NCBI GenBank assembly: GCA_030704615.1
Contig: CM060734.1
Location: forward strand, 43,726,042-43,790,041
DNA from: Takakia lepidozioides
Lineage: Eukaryota; Streptophyta; Takakiopsida; Takakiales; Takakiaceae
Direction of reading: 5' to 3'
Length of the DNA stretch: 64,000 bases
Shown here: in pieces, positions 24,381 to 36,228 of the stretch
Layout: the number at the start of each line of letters is the position of its first letter
Numbering within the stretch: the first letter of the stretch is position 1
Made by a program: the position numbers and the translations under genes
Notes under the pieces: generated by a model
What the model saw: only the letters and a program-made list of their open reading frames with translations
The model's database searches: none
What the model was told of the DNA's origin: nothing

Positions 24381-25457
24381 ATGGATGACACGCTATGGAG
24401 CGCTCTCCCTGAGGCCTTGGTGGACACGGTCCTGGCCCTCCTGCCGCTGAAAAGCTTGTTCCGGATGCGATGTGTATGCAGGAGATGGAATGAGCATATA
24501 GCTCGCTCCAGTGGCTTTGCAAAGCTGCATTCAGAGGTCTCACCGCCTCAGAAACCTTGGATTGTTGCCCGTACAAGGGAGCGTAAGTTCTCGGCTTATG
24601 ACCCCAACTTGGAGAGGTGGTGTTCACTTTCAGTGTCTTTTCTTCCAGACCCTTTCTTGAACGTAATGGTTTCAGCAGGGGGATTACTCTGTTGGTATTG
24701 TGAATTCGATCTCGAAAAAGATAGTCAGCTCTATGTGTGTAACCCTCTCACACAGTCATGGCGGAAATTGCCCCTTGCTCATCCCAAGCTTAAAACCATC
24801 GATCAGCTGGGTATGATCTACGACGAAGGCTCCAGAACCTACAAGATTTTCACATGGACTGTTGTCTTTTGTGGGGGTCGGGCCGTAGACATAGTGATGG
24901 TATACGATTCCAAAAGCAACAGATGGGTAGCAGGGGGCACTCCCAAAGAAGGGATGGGTTGCAGTGATTCACCTCCTGTCCTGTGCAATGGAACGTTTTA
25001 CTTCAAGTGCAGGTTCTGGCCTTACTCAAAGGTATATGCATACAATATGGAGCGATGTGTCTGGAGAGAACTCCATGCATTGACACCGCGTTTCTTTGAG
25101 TATGAACCATCTCTCGTCGGATGTGAAGACCGGCTATTCATGGTGGGTTATGTACAGGAGCGTCGACATATATGGGAACTAGTTGATAAGCTCATCGAAC
25201 TGGAAAGGTGGGTGGAATTTGATACAATGCCCGGTGAACTTGCGAAAGATTTTTCCATTAAGGATAATACAGATCCCCTTGCATGCTTTGGAACTGGTGA
25301 TCAAATTTTTTTCTTCTCTATCACAAATTCCATCGATGCTGGGATACTAGTGTACAATATCTGGCACAAGACATGGCATTGGACTCCCAAAGAGAAGTGG
25401 AGATCCACGCATATAATAGGTGTCCCTTTCCAGCCGCGTCTGGATGTGCACGCTTAG
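24381..25457 (+). CDS. F-box protein with C-terminal kelch/FBA-like region
   Basis: Single-exon gene. From the ATG at 24,381 it encodes 358 aa; an in-frame ATG at 24,336 would add 15 residues. I prefer 24,381 because the F-box begins at once: LWSALPEALVDTVLALLPLK and RMRCVCRRWNEHI (residues about 5-45). This domain binds SKP1 in an SCF ubiquitin ligase. The rest has the spaced Trp/Gly and NPLTQSWRKLPLA-type phrases of plant F-box/kelch proteins, which form a substrate-binding propeller. The closest family I can name is the UFO/FBX6-like group, but a specific orthologue is not assignable. It is intact, ends with TAG, and has host-like codon use. Confidence 0.88.
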   Translation: MDDTLWSALPEALVDTVLALLPLKSLFRMRCVCRRWNEHIARSSGFAKLHSEVSPPQKPWIVARTRERKFSAYDPNLERWCSLSVSFLPDPFLNVMVSAGGLLCWYCEFDLEKDSQLYVCNPLTQSWRKLPLAHPKLKTIDQLGMIYDEGSRTYKIFTWTVVFCGGRAVDIVMVYDSKSNRWVAGGTPKEGMGCSDSPPVLCNGTFYFKCRFWPYSKVYAYNMERCVWRELHALTPRFFEYEPSLVGCEDRLFMVGYVQERRHIWELVDKLIELERWVEFDTMPGELAKDFSIKDNTDPLACFGTGDQIFFFSITNSIDAGILVYNIWHKTWHWTPKEKWRSTHIIGVPFQPRLDVHA

Positions 25458-26799
25458 CACACTGCGTCTGACGTGGACCCATCATAATACACATTAGGAG
25501 CTTGAAGATGTTTCTATAGGTGCTTCAGGTGCTGTACAGAGACAGTGAGTGCCCCTAGTTTACTCGGGCTAAAGTTTAGCTCTTGTATAAATCAGTGTAC
25601 ATAAATGTATGATATTTAGTACATCGTGCCAATGTAAAGCTCGCCATATTATTAGAGGTTGTACTGGCGTAGTTGAACTACCCAAGTGTTAATCAAAACG
25701 TATACGGTATAAAAAACGGTTTGGTTGAACTGTTAAGACTGTCGGGCCTGGACCAAACAATAATCGGTCACCCTCTCTTTCTACTCATGTGAATGTTCAC
25801 ACATTTTTCGACTTACTCGTTGACCCTCGCATGTTGCAATTTTGTTAACCCCTAGACACCTAGGCAGTGGCCGTGTAGTTCCACTTGAACGAGCAGTGCG
25901 CCTTGGATTCTCAACGGAATCCATAGCTGCAATGTGCAGCATCTTCAGGAACGTTTGAGCTAGCGAGTTGTCTTCTCCTATGCACGCAGCTGTTTGGAAG
26001 GTGAGAGAGGTGAGCGAGAGAAGATAGATTTGGAGTTTCTACCTCCTCGCGCTGAGATTTTACTTCGACACTTGGTGGGTAGCTGGCAAAGACGAAACGG
26101 GGTTGGCTATCTGAACGGATGCAGGCTGGCACAGCGCTGGGATGTGTCACAGCTTGGATTAGGGACAGTGCTTTCCCGTGTGGATCCAATACAAAATGTA
26201 GGTGGACCTACTTCCCATCCGGATTTCAGTTTTCCAAACAACGTCGCAAGAAGCAAAATAGTGGCTAAGTGCAGCAAATACAGTAAGGTCCAAAATCCTT
26301 TCCAAAACATGATCTGAAAAATTAGCAGTCGTGTTACTGTGAAATTTGGATTGGATTGACAGCCATTTAATAAGAATTTCACAGCTGTGCCCACAAATAA
26401 GCGTGTTTTAAGTGCAGTTGAAGTACAAAGAGGTAATTGTTGAAGAAGTTAGCACCTTTAAAAGAATCCAGGTCTGTTTAATACACAATGTGGTCCCTTG
26501 ATGCAGGGTCCCTGCCTCACACAACAATGGCAGCATCTCAAGTACTGTAATAGTAGCATATCGCCATTCATATAAGCTTAGTATGAACATATATACAGAA
26601 TCATGTCCTGTGGCTAGCTTCTGGACCGCGACAACTCTGAAACAGATGGGATAACTGCTTCGATATGCCATGGAAAAATGGATAAAAGATCGAATTCTCA
26701 ACTTAGCATATTTTAGTCTCTCCACAGTACATGAAAAGGAAACGCAAAGGTATTGTAGACTGTGGAGGATCAACATGAGTGCTAAGGAACCGCACTTAC
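25458..26799. other. Intergenic, between F-box gene and cathepsin exons
   Basis: Holds the F-box 3' flank. I searched the minus strand for the missing C-terminal cathepsin exons (AGWG, NSWG) and found none. Open frames here, including a 183-codon one at 26,408-26,959 on minus, look incidental. Confidence 0.4.
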
Positions 26800-27896
26800 G
26801 TGTTGTTGAGAATGCCCCCACTGTAGAAATGCAATAAGGTGGAATCAATGCCACAAGAAATTGGTCCTCTCTCATATATCTCTGCCATCTGCAAAGAACA
26901 AATACAGCTGTGGCCAGAAAGTAGTTGTGGTTGATTAGAATTCTCTGCCACATCTGCAAGTCTCAGAGAATGTAAGCTGGAAAACTACCCACGTTGAACA
27001 GCAGAGGAGGTTTTGAAGTGGGTGAAGCGGTGGGGGAAACAGAGCAGTAGCGAGAGACCGAGTGTGAAACTACAAGTGAGCAAAAAAAAAAAGTGCTAGA
27101 ACAGACAGAAATTACACTGAAGCATCATAACTCTCAACATACCAACATACCAAAGTTTTTTTTTTGTGCGGAACACTAACCATGTTAAGCTCCCCATTGA
27201 TCTGTCCATACTCATCAGAGACCCAATGGCGTGGATATTCAGTGATAGGACTGCAAATTTCAAGGTTGCCCGCAGGCGGGACGCAGTTGCGACATATGTT
27301 GATGGGAATGCATGCCCCATCTGTTGCCTTGTGCAGCTGTGGGAATTTCAACACATAGACATCAGTCCCAAGTGCAAGTTGGCTCTGACCTTATTCCATC
27401 CCCAAGCCAACAAAACCAATGGGAACAGTTATCTGATTGTCAGACATGCAGCATAGATCACACGTGGCCCTTTTCACTGTTCCGAAGACGACTTTTAGGT
27501 GCAATTCTACATCTTCCTCATTGTCGGTCAGAATCAAAGAACATTTACAAGAGAAGTGTCAGTGCCCAATTGGCAAGTCTCTTCAGGCAGGCCATGGTCG
27601 TGCATGTAATTGTAGACTCCCACAGGATCACCCCCTTGGCAGCTGCCAGCGACTTCAACAGTGCAGTTCAACATCCTGTAGAAAAGACATCCACACAGTT
27701 TAGGTTTGTATAGCTGTCTGGAGGCCGATTTGCAAAAGAGGCAGAGGGAAGTGATGTGACAGATATACAAAATTAACCGATAGAGAAGAAAGTACGTACA
27801 CATGCACAGAGTATTGAATATCAGGACATTGAGCCTTGCGAAAGATTTTGTGTCGATCTGCCAATGAACTCAATGCTCCATCTGCCCAGCATGACC
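26800..27896 (-). CDS. Cathepsin X/Z-like C1A cysteine protease, four internal exons (partial)
   Basis: Papain-family lysosomal/vacuolar carboxypeptidase type. Minus-strand exons with proper borders: 27,896-27,800 (GSCWADGALSSLADR, holding the catalytic Cys), 27,675-27,549 (VEVAGSCQGGDPVGVYNYMH), 27,336-27,181 (CIPINICRNCVPPAGN ... DEYGQINGELNM) and 26,888-26,800 (MAEIYERGPISCGI). Order and content match cathepsin X/Z: the SCxGG loop, the Cys-rich insertion, then the MAEIY-GPISCGI block. Phases join without shifts. The first exons (signal peptide, propeptide, DWR region) were not found upstream. The C-terminal His/Asn exons are not to the left, but matching ones lie on the plus strand at 33,310-33,704. 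Confidence 0.85.
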
Positions 27897-29405
27897 CTGC
27901 CATCCACATCACTACAGATTCTCAACAAAATCGCCTTGGTTCATGTCATGTTCCTTCTGTAGACCACAAAACTTTGTGAAGTTTTTTTTATGCATTGCAA
28001 AACTAGGCAGTTGCTCTCTCCTTCTCTCCTCATAACTCTATCTCCAGCATGCAGTGACCAACTTAGTTCCTCTCTGCTTTTTGCACAGTGAGATTTCTAA
28101 GTGTATCTTCCTTCTGCTTGTGGGTACTTTACTTTTCACACATCTTTACGACTACCTCCACAGCAGAATGCATACTCACAGGAATTCGCTAGTCATATGT
28201 GTTACCTCCCGCTGACTACTATCTCATAATGGTATGTTTTCAAACGGTAGATGCAGACCAATACAAAATCGTGCGCTGCTAAGTTATATGCAAGTTGCAA
28301 CCAGCCTGCGCTTGAGGACCCAGTCCGTCTTTTATGCCTTCTCCAGTCCTTGCTGTCCCTTATGCTGTTTAGGCCTTCTGTGGACGTTTTCAATTTCCTT
28401 CCCGTCCCTCATTTCTTTCTGTCTTGCTGTCTCTATCTTCCTCCCTCGGTATGCTCGGCGAGCAAAAGAAATTCACAAACCTTAAAATGAAAGGTAGTCA
28501 GAAGATTATACAGGAATCGAGAAGGTCATCTAGTCCCAACGATAAATTTTGCAGAGCTTTCCGGAATTTGCGACTAAAACTCTACTCCAGCATCGACAGT
28601 TTACTAACTCTCTAGCAGATTGCTGTAGTGATAATATGTTTAGCCAGTCTCATGCAAACGTTCAGCTTAACGTGCTAGCACCCAAGATCATTCCTCTTCC
28701 TCTCCCCTCTCTCGTTGTCCCCCGAAAGGACAGACACACATATCAGGGTCCTGCCAGGCTGCCGGAGTCTGAAATCTTGCACAAGAAAAACGCAGATGGT
28801 TGGAGAGCAGAGTGCGCCACACCGATCATTCTTCGCACTGTGCGAGAGAACAAAACGTCCAAAGTCCAAACAGCATCTGCTTCCCGCATCCTTGACGTCA
28901 CTTGGGTCGTCCCACGCAACAGCCAACAGATCTGTCCACTTCGCCACGAGATCTGCAGTTCAAACTCACAAATCTACACGAGCTCCACTTTGCTGAAGTC
29001 CCGGAGCCTTCATCACCCATTGCGTCAATCTTCTTCTGCACTCTCTTCTCAGAGTAAGAACTGGTTTGCGAGGCCAGAAATTGAAAGGTATTCGTTTCTT
29101 CGATCGGTGAGCGTTCCATACTTCGAACAGATTTGGACCTTCTTTCTCTTTAGATTGTGTCGAGGTTCAGCAGTGGCAGATCTACCGCAATTTCACTCGA
29201 ATCAGTATCCCAAACTCTAGCTCACTCTCATCCACTGGCATCCAATCTGATGAGGAAACCTCCCCCAACGTGGGAGATAAGAGAGATCTGCCCAGCAAGG
29301 GAATTGCTGCAGCTCTCAACATGTTGGGTGGACGCTCACAAGCTAACTGCAATCATCTTGCAAGGGCATACTAAATGTGCATATTTGATATCCAAAAGTG
29401 GAAGC
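27897..29405. other. Between cathepsin exons and NBP35
   Basis: Should hold the 5' cathepsin exons if that gene is whole, but none was recognised. The 223-codon plus-strand open frame at 28,549-29,220 is rich in Ser, Leu and Arg, has no domain, and is treated as incidental. Confidence 0.35.
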
Positions 29406-30930
29406 TCAAGGGCTCCTTTCAGTTGTCTGCAAAACCTTCCTTATGATCGACTGGAGCGCTGCTGCACTGGCAGCACAGTTGGCATCAGTGAAGCATGAAC
29501 GCCCCTCCTCTGCCGCTCTTCCAAGCATAGGGTCCACAGGCACCCTCCCTAAAAATGGAACTCTCATTTGCTTACACAATTTTTCAGCACCCCCTGCCCC
29601 ACCATAAAACACTTCAGTACAAACAAATGCTGAAAGCAAGTGTGGGGCGTGAATCCGTAACTGCTCCATCAACTCTTCTGAAACATCCTTCTCTTCCCCG
29701 TCAGCACTGATGGTCTTGAATTCCACACACTCTAGTTGTTGGTGTAGCTCACTCATGTTCTCCACCACACCTAGCACCCGAATCCCTACCTTCTTGCAAA
29801 AGTTTATCTCCTTCCTGACATCGATCAGGGACACTTCTTGTGGGGTGGTGACATCCGTCACATGTGGGGTGGTGACAATGATGGCACCGTCAACATTAGT
29901 CGCCTTCAAGTACTGCATTATGGAGATGTGCTCGTCGGAGGTGCCTGGGGGGGCATCGACCACTAAGTAATCTAAGTCACCCCAATCAACATCTTTCAAG
30001 AACTGTTTGATCAATCCATTCTTGCGGGGTCCACGCCAGATTACTGCCTCATCAGAGTCTGACAGCATAAACCCAATGGACATCACCCCCAGGTTATCTT
30101 CCACGTACACTGGTGACCAGCCCAAGTTGCTCTGATGAATCTCTTGTCCTTCAAGACCTAGCATTTTTGGGATACTCGGCCCACAAATGTCAATGTCCAG
30201 AAGCTCAACTTGCTTGTCCTGACTGGCCAATGCAAATGACAGCTGTGCCGCAAATGTGCTCTTGCCAACACCCCCTTTTCCAGACAACACCAGCACCTTG
30301 TGCTTCACACTACTCATCCGCTCTCCGATCACCAGAAGCTCTAATAGTCTCAAACCAACCCCCCCCCAGAAAACATGGAAGCCATAAGTCCAAATTCCCA
30401 GAACTGGTGACCCAATGATAATCGCTCCCTCAAAGATTTACAATGCTAACCTTACAATAAAGGGGTTGCAATCAATTAGATCTTCTGTCAAAAAGCAAAT
30501 TCACTACATGCTGACAAACAAGCCTCACCGAAATCCTACTCAGAATTAGGAACCTTGTACATAATCTAATCCACAGACGCATACCTGGGTCAGGGCCCTT
30601 GGGGGCTGTAGCACAGGCCTCTTGATTTGGGCAACCCGCACATGCTTCTGCCTTCCCTGCTGCCTCCGCCTCTGTGCCCGGACAATCTGTACACCAGCAC
30701 CAAATTCGGAAACAAACTTAAGCAACTACAATTCCTACTTCTAAACTTATCATACGGAAAGACTGAACAAGAATGATACTGAATTTCTAGGCTCTCAGAT
30801 CTGAGAGAGTGGTATCTTCAGAAAAGCGAGACAATCAAAACAGGGCGCACTCACGTTCATTGGCGTCCTCCGGAACCTCCCCAACCGCTTTTCCATTTGC
30901 AACAGCGCCCTCCATCTCCATCTCCACCAT
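29406..30930 (-). CDS. NBP35: Cytosolic iron-sulfur cluster assembly scaffold NBP35
   Basis: P-loop NTPase scaffold that assembles [4Fe-4S] clusters for cytosolic and nuclear apoproteins. Three minus-strand exons with GT/AG borders: 30,930-30,855, 30,686-30,585 and 30,340-29,406, giving 370 aa and TGA. The N-terminal cluster ligands are C27, C41, C44 and C50 (C-x13-C-x2-C-x5-C, in HCPG...[10 protein letters not shown]). The Walker A variant GKGGVGKST is residues 80-88, followed by [14 protein letters not shown] and [11 protein letters not shown]. After VVENMS the CPxC motif of yeast and animal Nbp35 is absent, as in plant NBP35, which I recall works as a homodimer without Cfd1. Start: the ATG opening the exon whose splice creates HCPG. 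Complete and intact. Confidence 0.95.
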
Positions 30931-31159
30931 GATCGATTCCTACGTTGCTGCTGCCTCTCTGCCCTGGTCGTGTGACTCCAACCAAGTGACCTCGCGCAAC
31001 AACAACAACAATAACTAGGCCTGAGATACACTGAGGCCCTGCCATTGTTTTACTGATATAAAATTTTATGCAATGATGTTATGGCTAATAATAATGTATC
31101 TTAATTCTGAAGTGATTATGAAGTGGTGTTCAATTTTATACTAACCTATCTTAGTTCCT

Positions 31160-31748
31160 CAATCTGCCTGGAAGTTGATTTGGCAGGACGTATGGAGTAA
31201 GCAGAGATCGGCGAAGGTGTCAGCTTTCCTCTGGAAACTCTGCAACCGCATCCTCCCTCTCTCCTTTTCTCAATTACCTCCCAATAATATCTGCAGGTCC
31301 TGCTCCTTGGGGGAAGGAGAATCGTATGAGAAATGCTTTCTAACTTGTTCTTTTGCTTCCTCCATTTGGTCCAACTTATTTATATATTCGCTGGCACATT
31401 TTCAGCTGCAGAGATCCCTTGCTTATTCTCCTTAGCATCTCATCTGAAGCTTCTGTCTGGACTGCCCTTCGCGGGTTGGGACTTCGACATATATGGAAGG
31501 CCCGTTGTGCTTTAAATTTTTATCGCAAACCTTTGCGTGTCAAAGCCTCCCTGGCTTCCATTTTCTTTGACTTACCGGTAGCGGGCCGCAAACTGTGGGG
31601 GGTTTTTTTGGAAAAAGCTGGCAGATGCTCCGAGGAGCGGAGGGCTTCCCTTTTCTCGAAATTCGATGCCGAATGGGGGCATGCAAGAGTTCTTTGTCAA
31701 AGGCAAGGAGAGAGTGTCACCTGGGCACCCGGACCTCCATTCCACTAG
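31160..31748 (+). pseudogene. LINE reverse-transcriptase C-terminal (zf-RVT) remnant
   Basis: From 31,160 the frame reads AWKLIWQDVWSKQRSAKVSA, FLWKLCNRILP and a Cys/His block (CRSCSLGEGESYEKCFLTC, FASSIW), the zinc-binding tail of plant LINE ORF2 proteins. After a frame shift near 31,420 it continues with WTALRGLGLRHIWKARC. No reverse transcriptase core, endonuclease or poly(A) tail was identified nearby, so this is a small fragment. Confidence 0.7.
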
Positions 31749-33309
31749 TGAATCCCCTAACCACTGGGCTTCCCCTGCATAGTTGGAAAGAGACATCAAT
31801 TGGCGTCACCGCAACGGCCGTGCTTCTGCTGCGAGGGCCCACTTGGATTTCTGATCAAGGATGGGGCAGTACCTTACCAGGATTCAATGGCTTTTTCAGA
31901 CTGCGTTCTTTGGGGTTTATCCTCATTGGTGGACTTGGTATCTGTTTTGAGGCTGATCTTTGGGCTGCTCTGGCTCAAGTTCTTTCTTGTTCTAGTTCCT
32001 ATTCACTCTTTTAGATTGGCTGGTAGGTCGGCCCTCCTCGCTTGTTGGGGTGCTGCAGGGATTTTTTGTTTGCTCCCCCGTGCAGTCCGTATGGCAGCGT
32101 CACCTTGGCTCTGCTGACTGGCAAAATCCCGTTTAGCAGTTTAGATTAGTAGCTTCACCTAGGGGCTGTCTCTGGCTTCATTCCAAGTCCAAACAGATTG
32201 TCCAACATCCTGTTGGCTGTACCTGTTTGGCTTTGTTTCTCCCCTCTTGGGTTCTATTGTTTAAGGCCTTCATTAGATTAGTAGTTTCTGCCTGGTTGCA
32301 GGCATGGCCCATCTTGGGCCTCCCCCCTTTCTAGGTGGGAAGTAATTCCAACGGTCAGTTTTAGAGGGACACAGAGATTCTCTAGATAATTTTTTTTTTG
32401 TGGGCCAGGGTCATGTTTTTCCACGAGAGGGTGAAAATGAGTTTTGACACTTAAGGGTTAATGCAGCCACGAAATGGACTTTCGATACATTAGGGCATAA
32501 AAGAGTGACGGATCTGCAGGAAGACCAATCTGCCTGTAGCAAAAAGTGCAAGATCACCCATGAACATTCAACTGCCCTTCATTCGGAACAAGCGGACCGT
32601 CTCCTAGAGCGGTTTAGCAGTCATCCAAAGGGGGTTTGGGCTTCTTCTTCTTTGTGTATCAGGATTACTTCGTAGCCATGGTGATTGATTGCCCCTAGAG
32701 GCCCACAATATGTGATTTTTCCCAAACAGATATTTCTATGAACTTCGGTCCAGAATCTTCTTGGTAAACTACCACCCAGCTGGCTGCCGTAGCTTCTTTG
32801 AATGCCAGAGCTTTCCTGCATATACCAATAAATATAGAAGCTACAATTGAGGTCGCCAACCTCCGTTCACGGTTGTCCGTCAATCAGGATCCAGAATATC
32901 ATTCTATTTTGTGTTGCATAGAAGGGACTGGGAATTGGTTCGGCAGTGGTGACAAAAACATCGTGCTTCCTCAGGAAAAGTGCATCGAGAAGAACAAGTA
33001 AAGTGTTCAGGTGAGAAGTAAAAACACCTGCAAAACACACAGATCATATCACAAGTCTTTCCATGGTATAGTGCAGTTTCCCCCCTTTTGATAGTTTGAG
33101 TTTAGATCATGGTACTACAATGTCCAGTGAGAGTCTTAGTGTCCTCAGTGAAGTTAAGAACCAGTGATTTTATAATTGTTAATCATGATCCATCCATGTT
33201 CTTCAGTATGAAATGGCTGGAATGTAGCATGTGTAAGGTGTCTGTCAATTCATACACAATAAACATAAGCCGGATGAATCGTTTGTTGTTACTTGTTTTT
33301 GTGCACAAG
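31749..33309. other. No recognisable gene
   Basis: Possibly a longer LINE tail followed by intronic or flanking sequence of the split cathepsin gene. I saw no domain. Confidence 0.3.
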
Positions 33310-33704
33310 AGGGTGGAGATTGCACAGTGGCAGGCTGGGGTGAAGAGAATGGTATCAAGTATTGGATCATCCGGAACTCCTGGGTGAGCCAAGCTATGTT
33401 TCTTTCTCTCTTACTTTTCAACCCACTGTGCACTTTGGGATGGGCAGGATGCTACCAATCGGGCCCAGTATCCAGAGACTAACAAACCATCATCATATGC
33501 AATGGGGCTTGTGCCCTCTAAAGGTTGCAAAACATGAACATGACAAGGTGAAGTGCACTAGTTTCTAGTATACTATACACCAGATATAGCTCCTGTCAAT
33601 CCTTCCCTTGCACACCCCAAAAAAATTCTCTGTGCCATTTCTGGTGATAAATGCAGGGTACATACTGGGGGGAGCAGGGGTGGTTCCGATTGCTGGGGAG
33701 TTAG
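33310..33704 (+). CDS. Cathepsin X/Z-like C-terminal exons (partial, opposite strand to the rest)
   Basis: Exon about 33,310-33,383 encodes DCTVAGWGEENGIKYWII then RNSW with a GTGAGC donor. Exon 33,657-33,704 encodes GTYWGEQGWFRLLGS then TAG. Together they give the active-site Asn block (RNSWGTYWGE) of a C1A protease and complete what is missing from the minus-strand exons at 26.8-27.9 kb. The exon with the catalytic His (usually INH) was not located. The three possible acceptors near 33,309-33,318 do not fit the phase of the 26,800 exon, so a small exon is probably missing. Either this gene was split by an inversion or these are pieces of two copies. Confidence 0.8.
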
Positions 33705-35485
33705 CCCATATAGAAGCGAGAGAAATTTCAGATGCAGGATCAGGCCACAGTCACCCCCTTGCCTCATATGGAGGAAAAGGTAACATCATTGCTTTGATTT
33801 TTTCTACGCTGTAGGCAAATCCAAAAAAATCATAATGGGGTGTAACAGCCCGCCCAGGAATGCTCCTTTGGCTGATTTTTCAAGAACAGGTGCAAATCAA
33901 CGAGGCAGCCTTCTCAAACCCTTAAAGCAGAGTGGTTGGACAGTTCAGTCCCCTGAATCCATATCTCACAGCACACTTCATACAATCACACAGTTGCAGG
34001 ATCCTTCCTCTATAAAAAGAGTATTTTATCCACAATATCCATTGCTAATGACACAATCGTGTGTAGGGTCCAAGGGGCTTGTACATTGAGAGCCTCCTTC
34101 ACCTTCAGAGCAGATGCCTGGTCTGTGAACACAGCAAATGCTACAATCTGCCCTGACACATGCAAGAAACTCATCATCAGGAATACGTTCAACCCACATC
34201 TTCTGATTCTTCATCATCAGTAGTGACACAATAACCGGGCATGAGATTATTACAGCTGCAAGCTTACAGATTAACACCATCTTGTCTAATTCACTGAGTC
34301 CAGGTTTCATGATTCGACTAGAAAACAGGTACCACGTTAAACAACTGCAGTCCAAAGACTGTGACTCCCGCTTTGATCACATACACTCCCGCTTTATCGC
34401 AATTGAAACTTTCACTTCATCGTAAAGATCCAGCAGCCAACCCAGGTTTTGAGTTAGACTGACCAATTTGTATGTAAGTGTGCTATCTGCTATGCAAGAG
34501 TGCAGGTTTAGCTGCAGAGGAGGAAGCTACCTATAAAATAGAGTTCTACTCACCCACAGTTCAATTACGACAAACTACACATGATGTTCAAAGCTGTTAT
34601 AGTGCACCAGGTGTTTTCCATCTGTAACTGTACACAAGTAGAGCAAAATATTACCTCGAATAAACGAGAAGGACCTCGGAAAAAATCTCCCCAAGGAACT
34701 CCCAAAGAACAGATTATGGAGCTACTTATCTACGAGACTTTACAATCGAGAAACCCCAAAGGCGGAAATTTCGACCCTCCTTGTAGGTGGCCTCCCAAGG
34801 GACAATATCGTAGAAGCTCAGTGAGCTCATCAGACCGTCAACCTGAGGCTCAGATCTGGTCACGGATAAACTCTCTGAAACTACTGATCAAACGGAAGAG
34901 TCTTTACCAAATATCACTGTAGCAATCTTCTGATATTTGAAGATCATCAGATCATGTATGACGTCCCTAGATCATCTGGTGTGTGCAACAAGAAATGTGA
35001 CCACGTAGAGTTACGTGGATATTGAGTGTAACTCTACAAATGTACCATATCTAGGGTATTAAGTTGTAGGACTTCATCAAACCTTCCAGGACCTACCGTG
35101 AAGTCAAGCATCACCTGTCCCCCTGTGATCATTGATGGACAAGTCCATCCTTGATATAAAGAAAAAGTACAGCGGACCTTCCATCTATTCCCGCTCAAAC
35201 ACAGCGGGCATGCCCCGGTGAGGTACGCTACCATCTGCATGCCCTCTGATACCCAGCATCCGAAATGAGGGACTAGGACGTATTTATCAACCATCGAGGG
35301 CCGGATGTCACCAGAGGCAGTTATTAAGCAATACTATCAGGCCACTGCAGCTCTATATATACCTCAGCTAGTATGGAGCAAACTCTCTCTCCAGATTGTT
35401 ATATGCCTTGCAACCACTACATTTAACAGCTCGAGCTCCAAGAACTTGGCTCTGGACAACCAAAAGAGAAAACGAAGGTGCAAAC
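33705..35485. other. Mostly unassigned; weak RRM-like exon on minus strand near 34,030-34,160
   Basis: The minus strand around 34,160-34,030 reads GQIVAFAVFTDQASALKVKE after an AG acceptor, faintly like the second half of an RNA-recognition motif. No partner exon was found. The rest shows nothing assignable. Confidence 0.25.
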
Positions 35486-35700
35486 CAGTGTTGTGCTGGT
35501 AAATAGATTTTTGCTTTTCCTCCGGGTAAGGGTAAATAGAAATCAGAGGATTATTTATCCTCCGGGTAAGGGTAAACTATTTATATGTCCCTTTATTTAT
35601 CCTCCGGGTAAGGGTAAATTATATATATGTCCATTTATTCATCCTACGGGTAAAGGGTAAAGGCCAATATTTTTTAACCGGGTAAGGATAAATACAGGGT
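35486..35700 (+). repeat. CAGTGTTGTGC terminus followed by GGGTAAGGGTAAA minisatellite
   Basis: Starts CAGTGTTGTGCTGGTAAATA, matching the right end of the 22,254-23,388 element, and continues with about five copies of a unit around TCCTCCGGGTAAGGGTAAA separated by AT-rich spacers. The opposite inverted terminus was not found before 36,229, where coiled-coil ORF copy 1 begins. Probably a truncated family member. Confidence 0.55.
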
Positions 35701-36228
35701 AAGGATAAATGCCCTTTATATACCCACCGGATAAATAAAGGATATATAGAAAGATATATAAATTTTTGGTTTGTTATGCTCAACTCAAAAATTATAACGA
35801 ATTAAATTAAGGCAATCAATTGATTTATATGTTGTGAATAATATGAGGGATGATCGTGAGAGTGTTTCTTCACACCAAAGATAATAATCAAACAAAGCCA
35901 AATAAGACCATGTGCGATTGCCTCGTCCACAAAACTACCTAGTGCCACCAAGATCCACGTAATAGATAATAATGAAACAAAGATAATAATGAAAGAGAAA
36001 CTAGTGCTTCCAAGAGCTAGGTAAAGATAATGATGAAACAAAGGAAAATATGAATATGCAATGTAATATATAATTTCAATGCCTATGACTAATAAAATGA
36101 CATAATCAATGTATAGCGTCTATAAAGTTCTCCATGATTCTCCAAGCAAGATAGATTCATTGGCCAAGAAGTGAAAAGAGGGGACAACTGAATCATGGGC
36201 ATTTTTTATTTTTATTTATTTTTCCCAA
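35701..36228. other. AT-rich sequence without genes
   Basis: Very AT-rich filler between the minisatellite and the truncated start of coiled-coil ORF copy 1. Nothing recognisable. Confidence 0.4.

Noticed and set aside
26408-26959. 183-codon minus-strand open frame
   Set aside because: It overlaps the real cathepsin exon 26,888-26,800 only by reading through its splice sites, and the rest has no similarity to anything known.
28202-28393. Minus-strand DSKDWRRHK as the missing DWR exon of the cathepsin gene
   Set aside because: Surrounding residues do not match the protease, and no fitting splice sites or phase were found.
28549-29220. 223-codon plus-strand open frame
   Set aside because: No domain, odd composition and no splice partners. 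It lies where the minus-strand cathepsin 5' region or the NBP35 3' flank is expected.
33451-33540. Possible cathepsin exon reading DATNRAQYPETNKPS after RNSW
   Set aside because: It lacks the conserved GTYWGE block, which is found instead in the exon at 33,657-33,704. This stretch is taken as intron.
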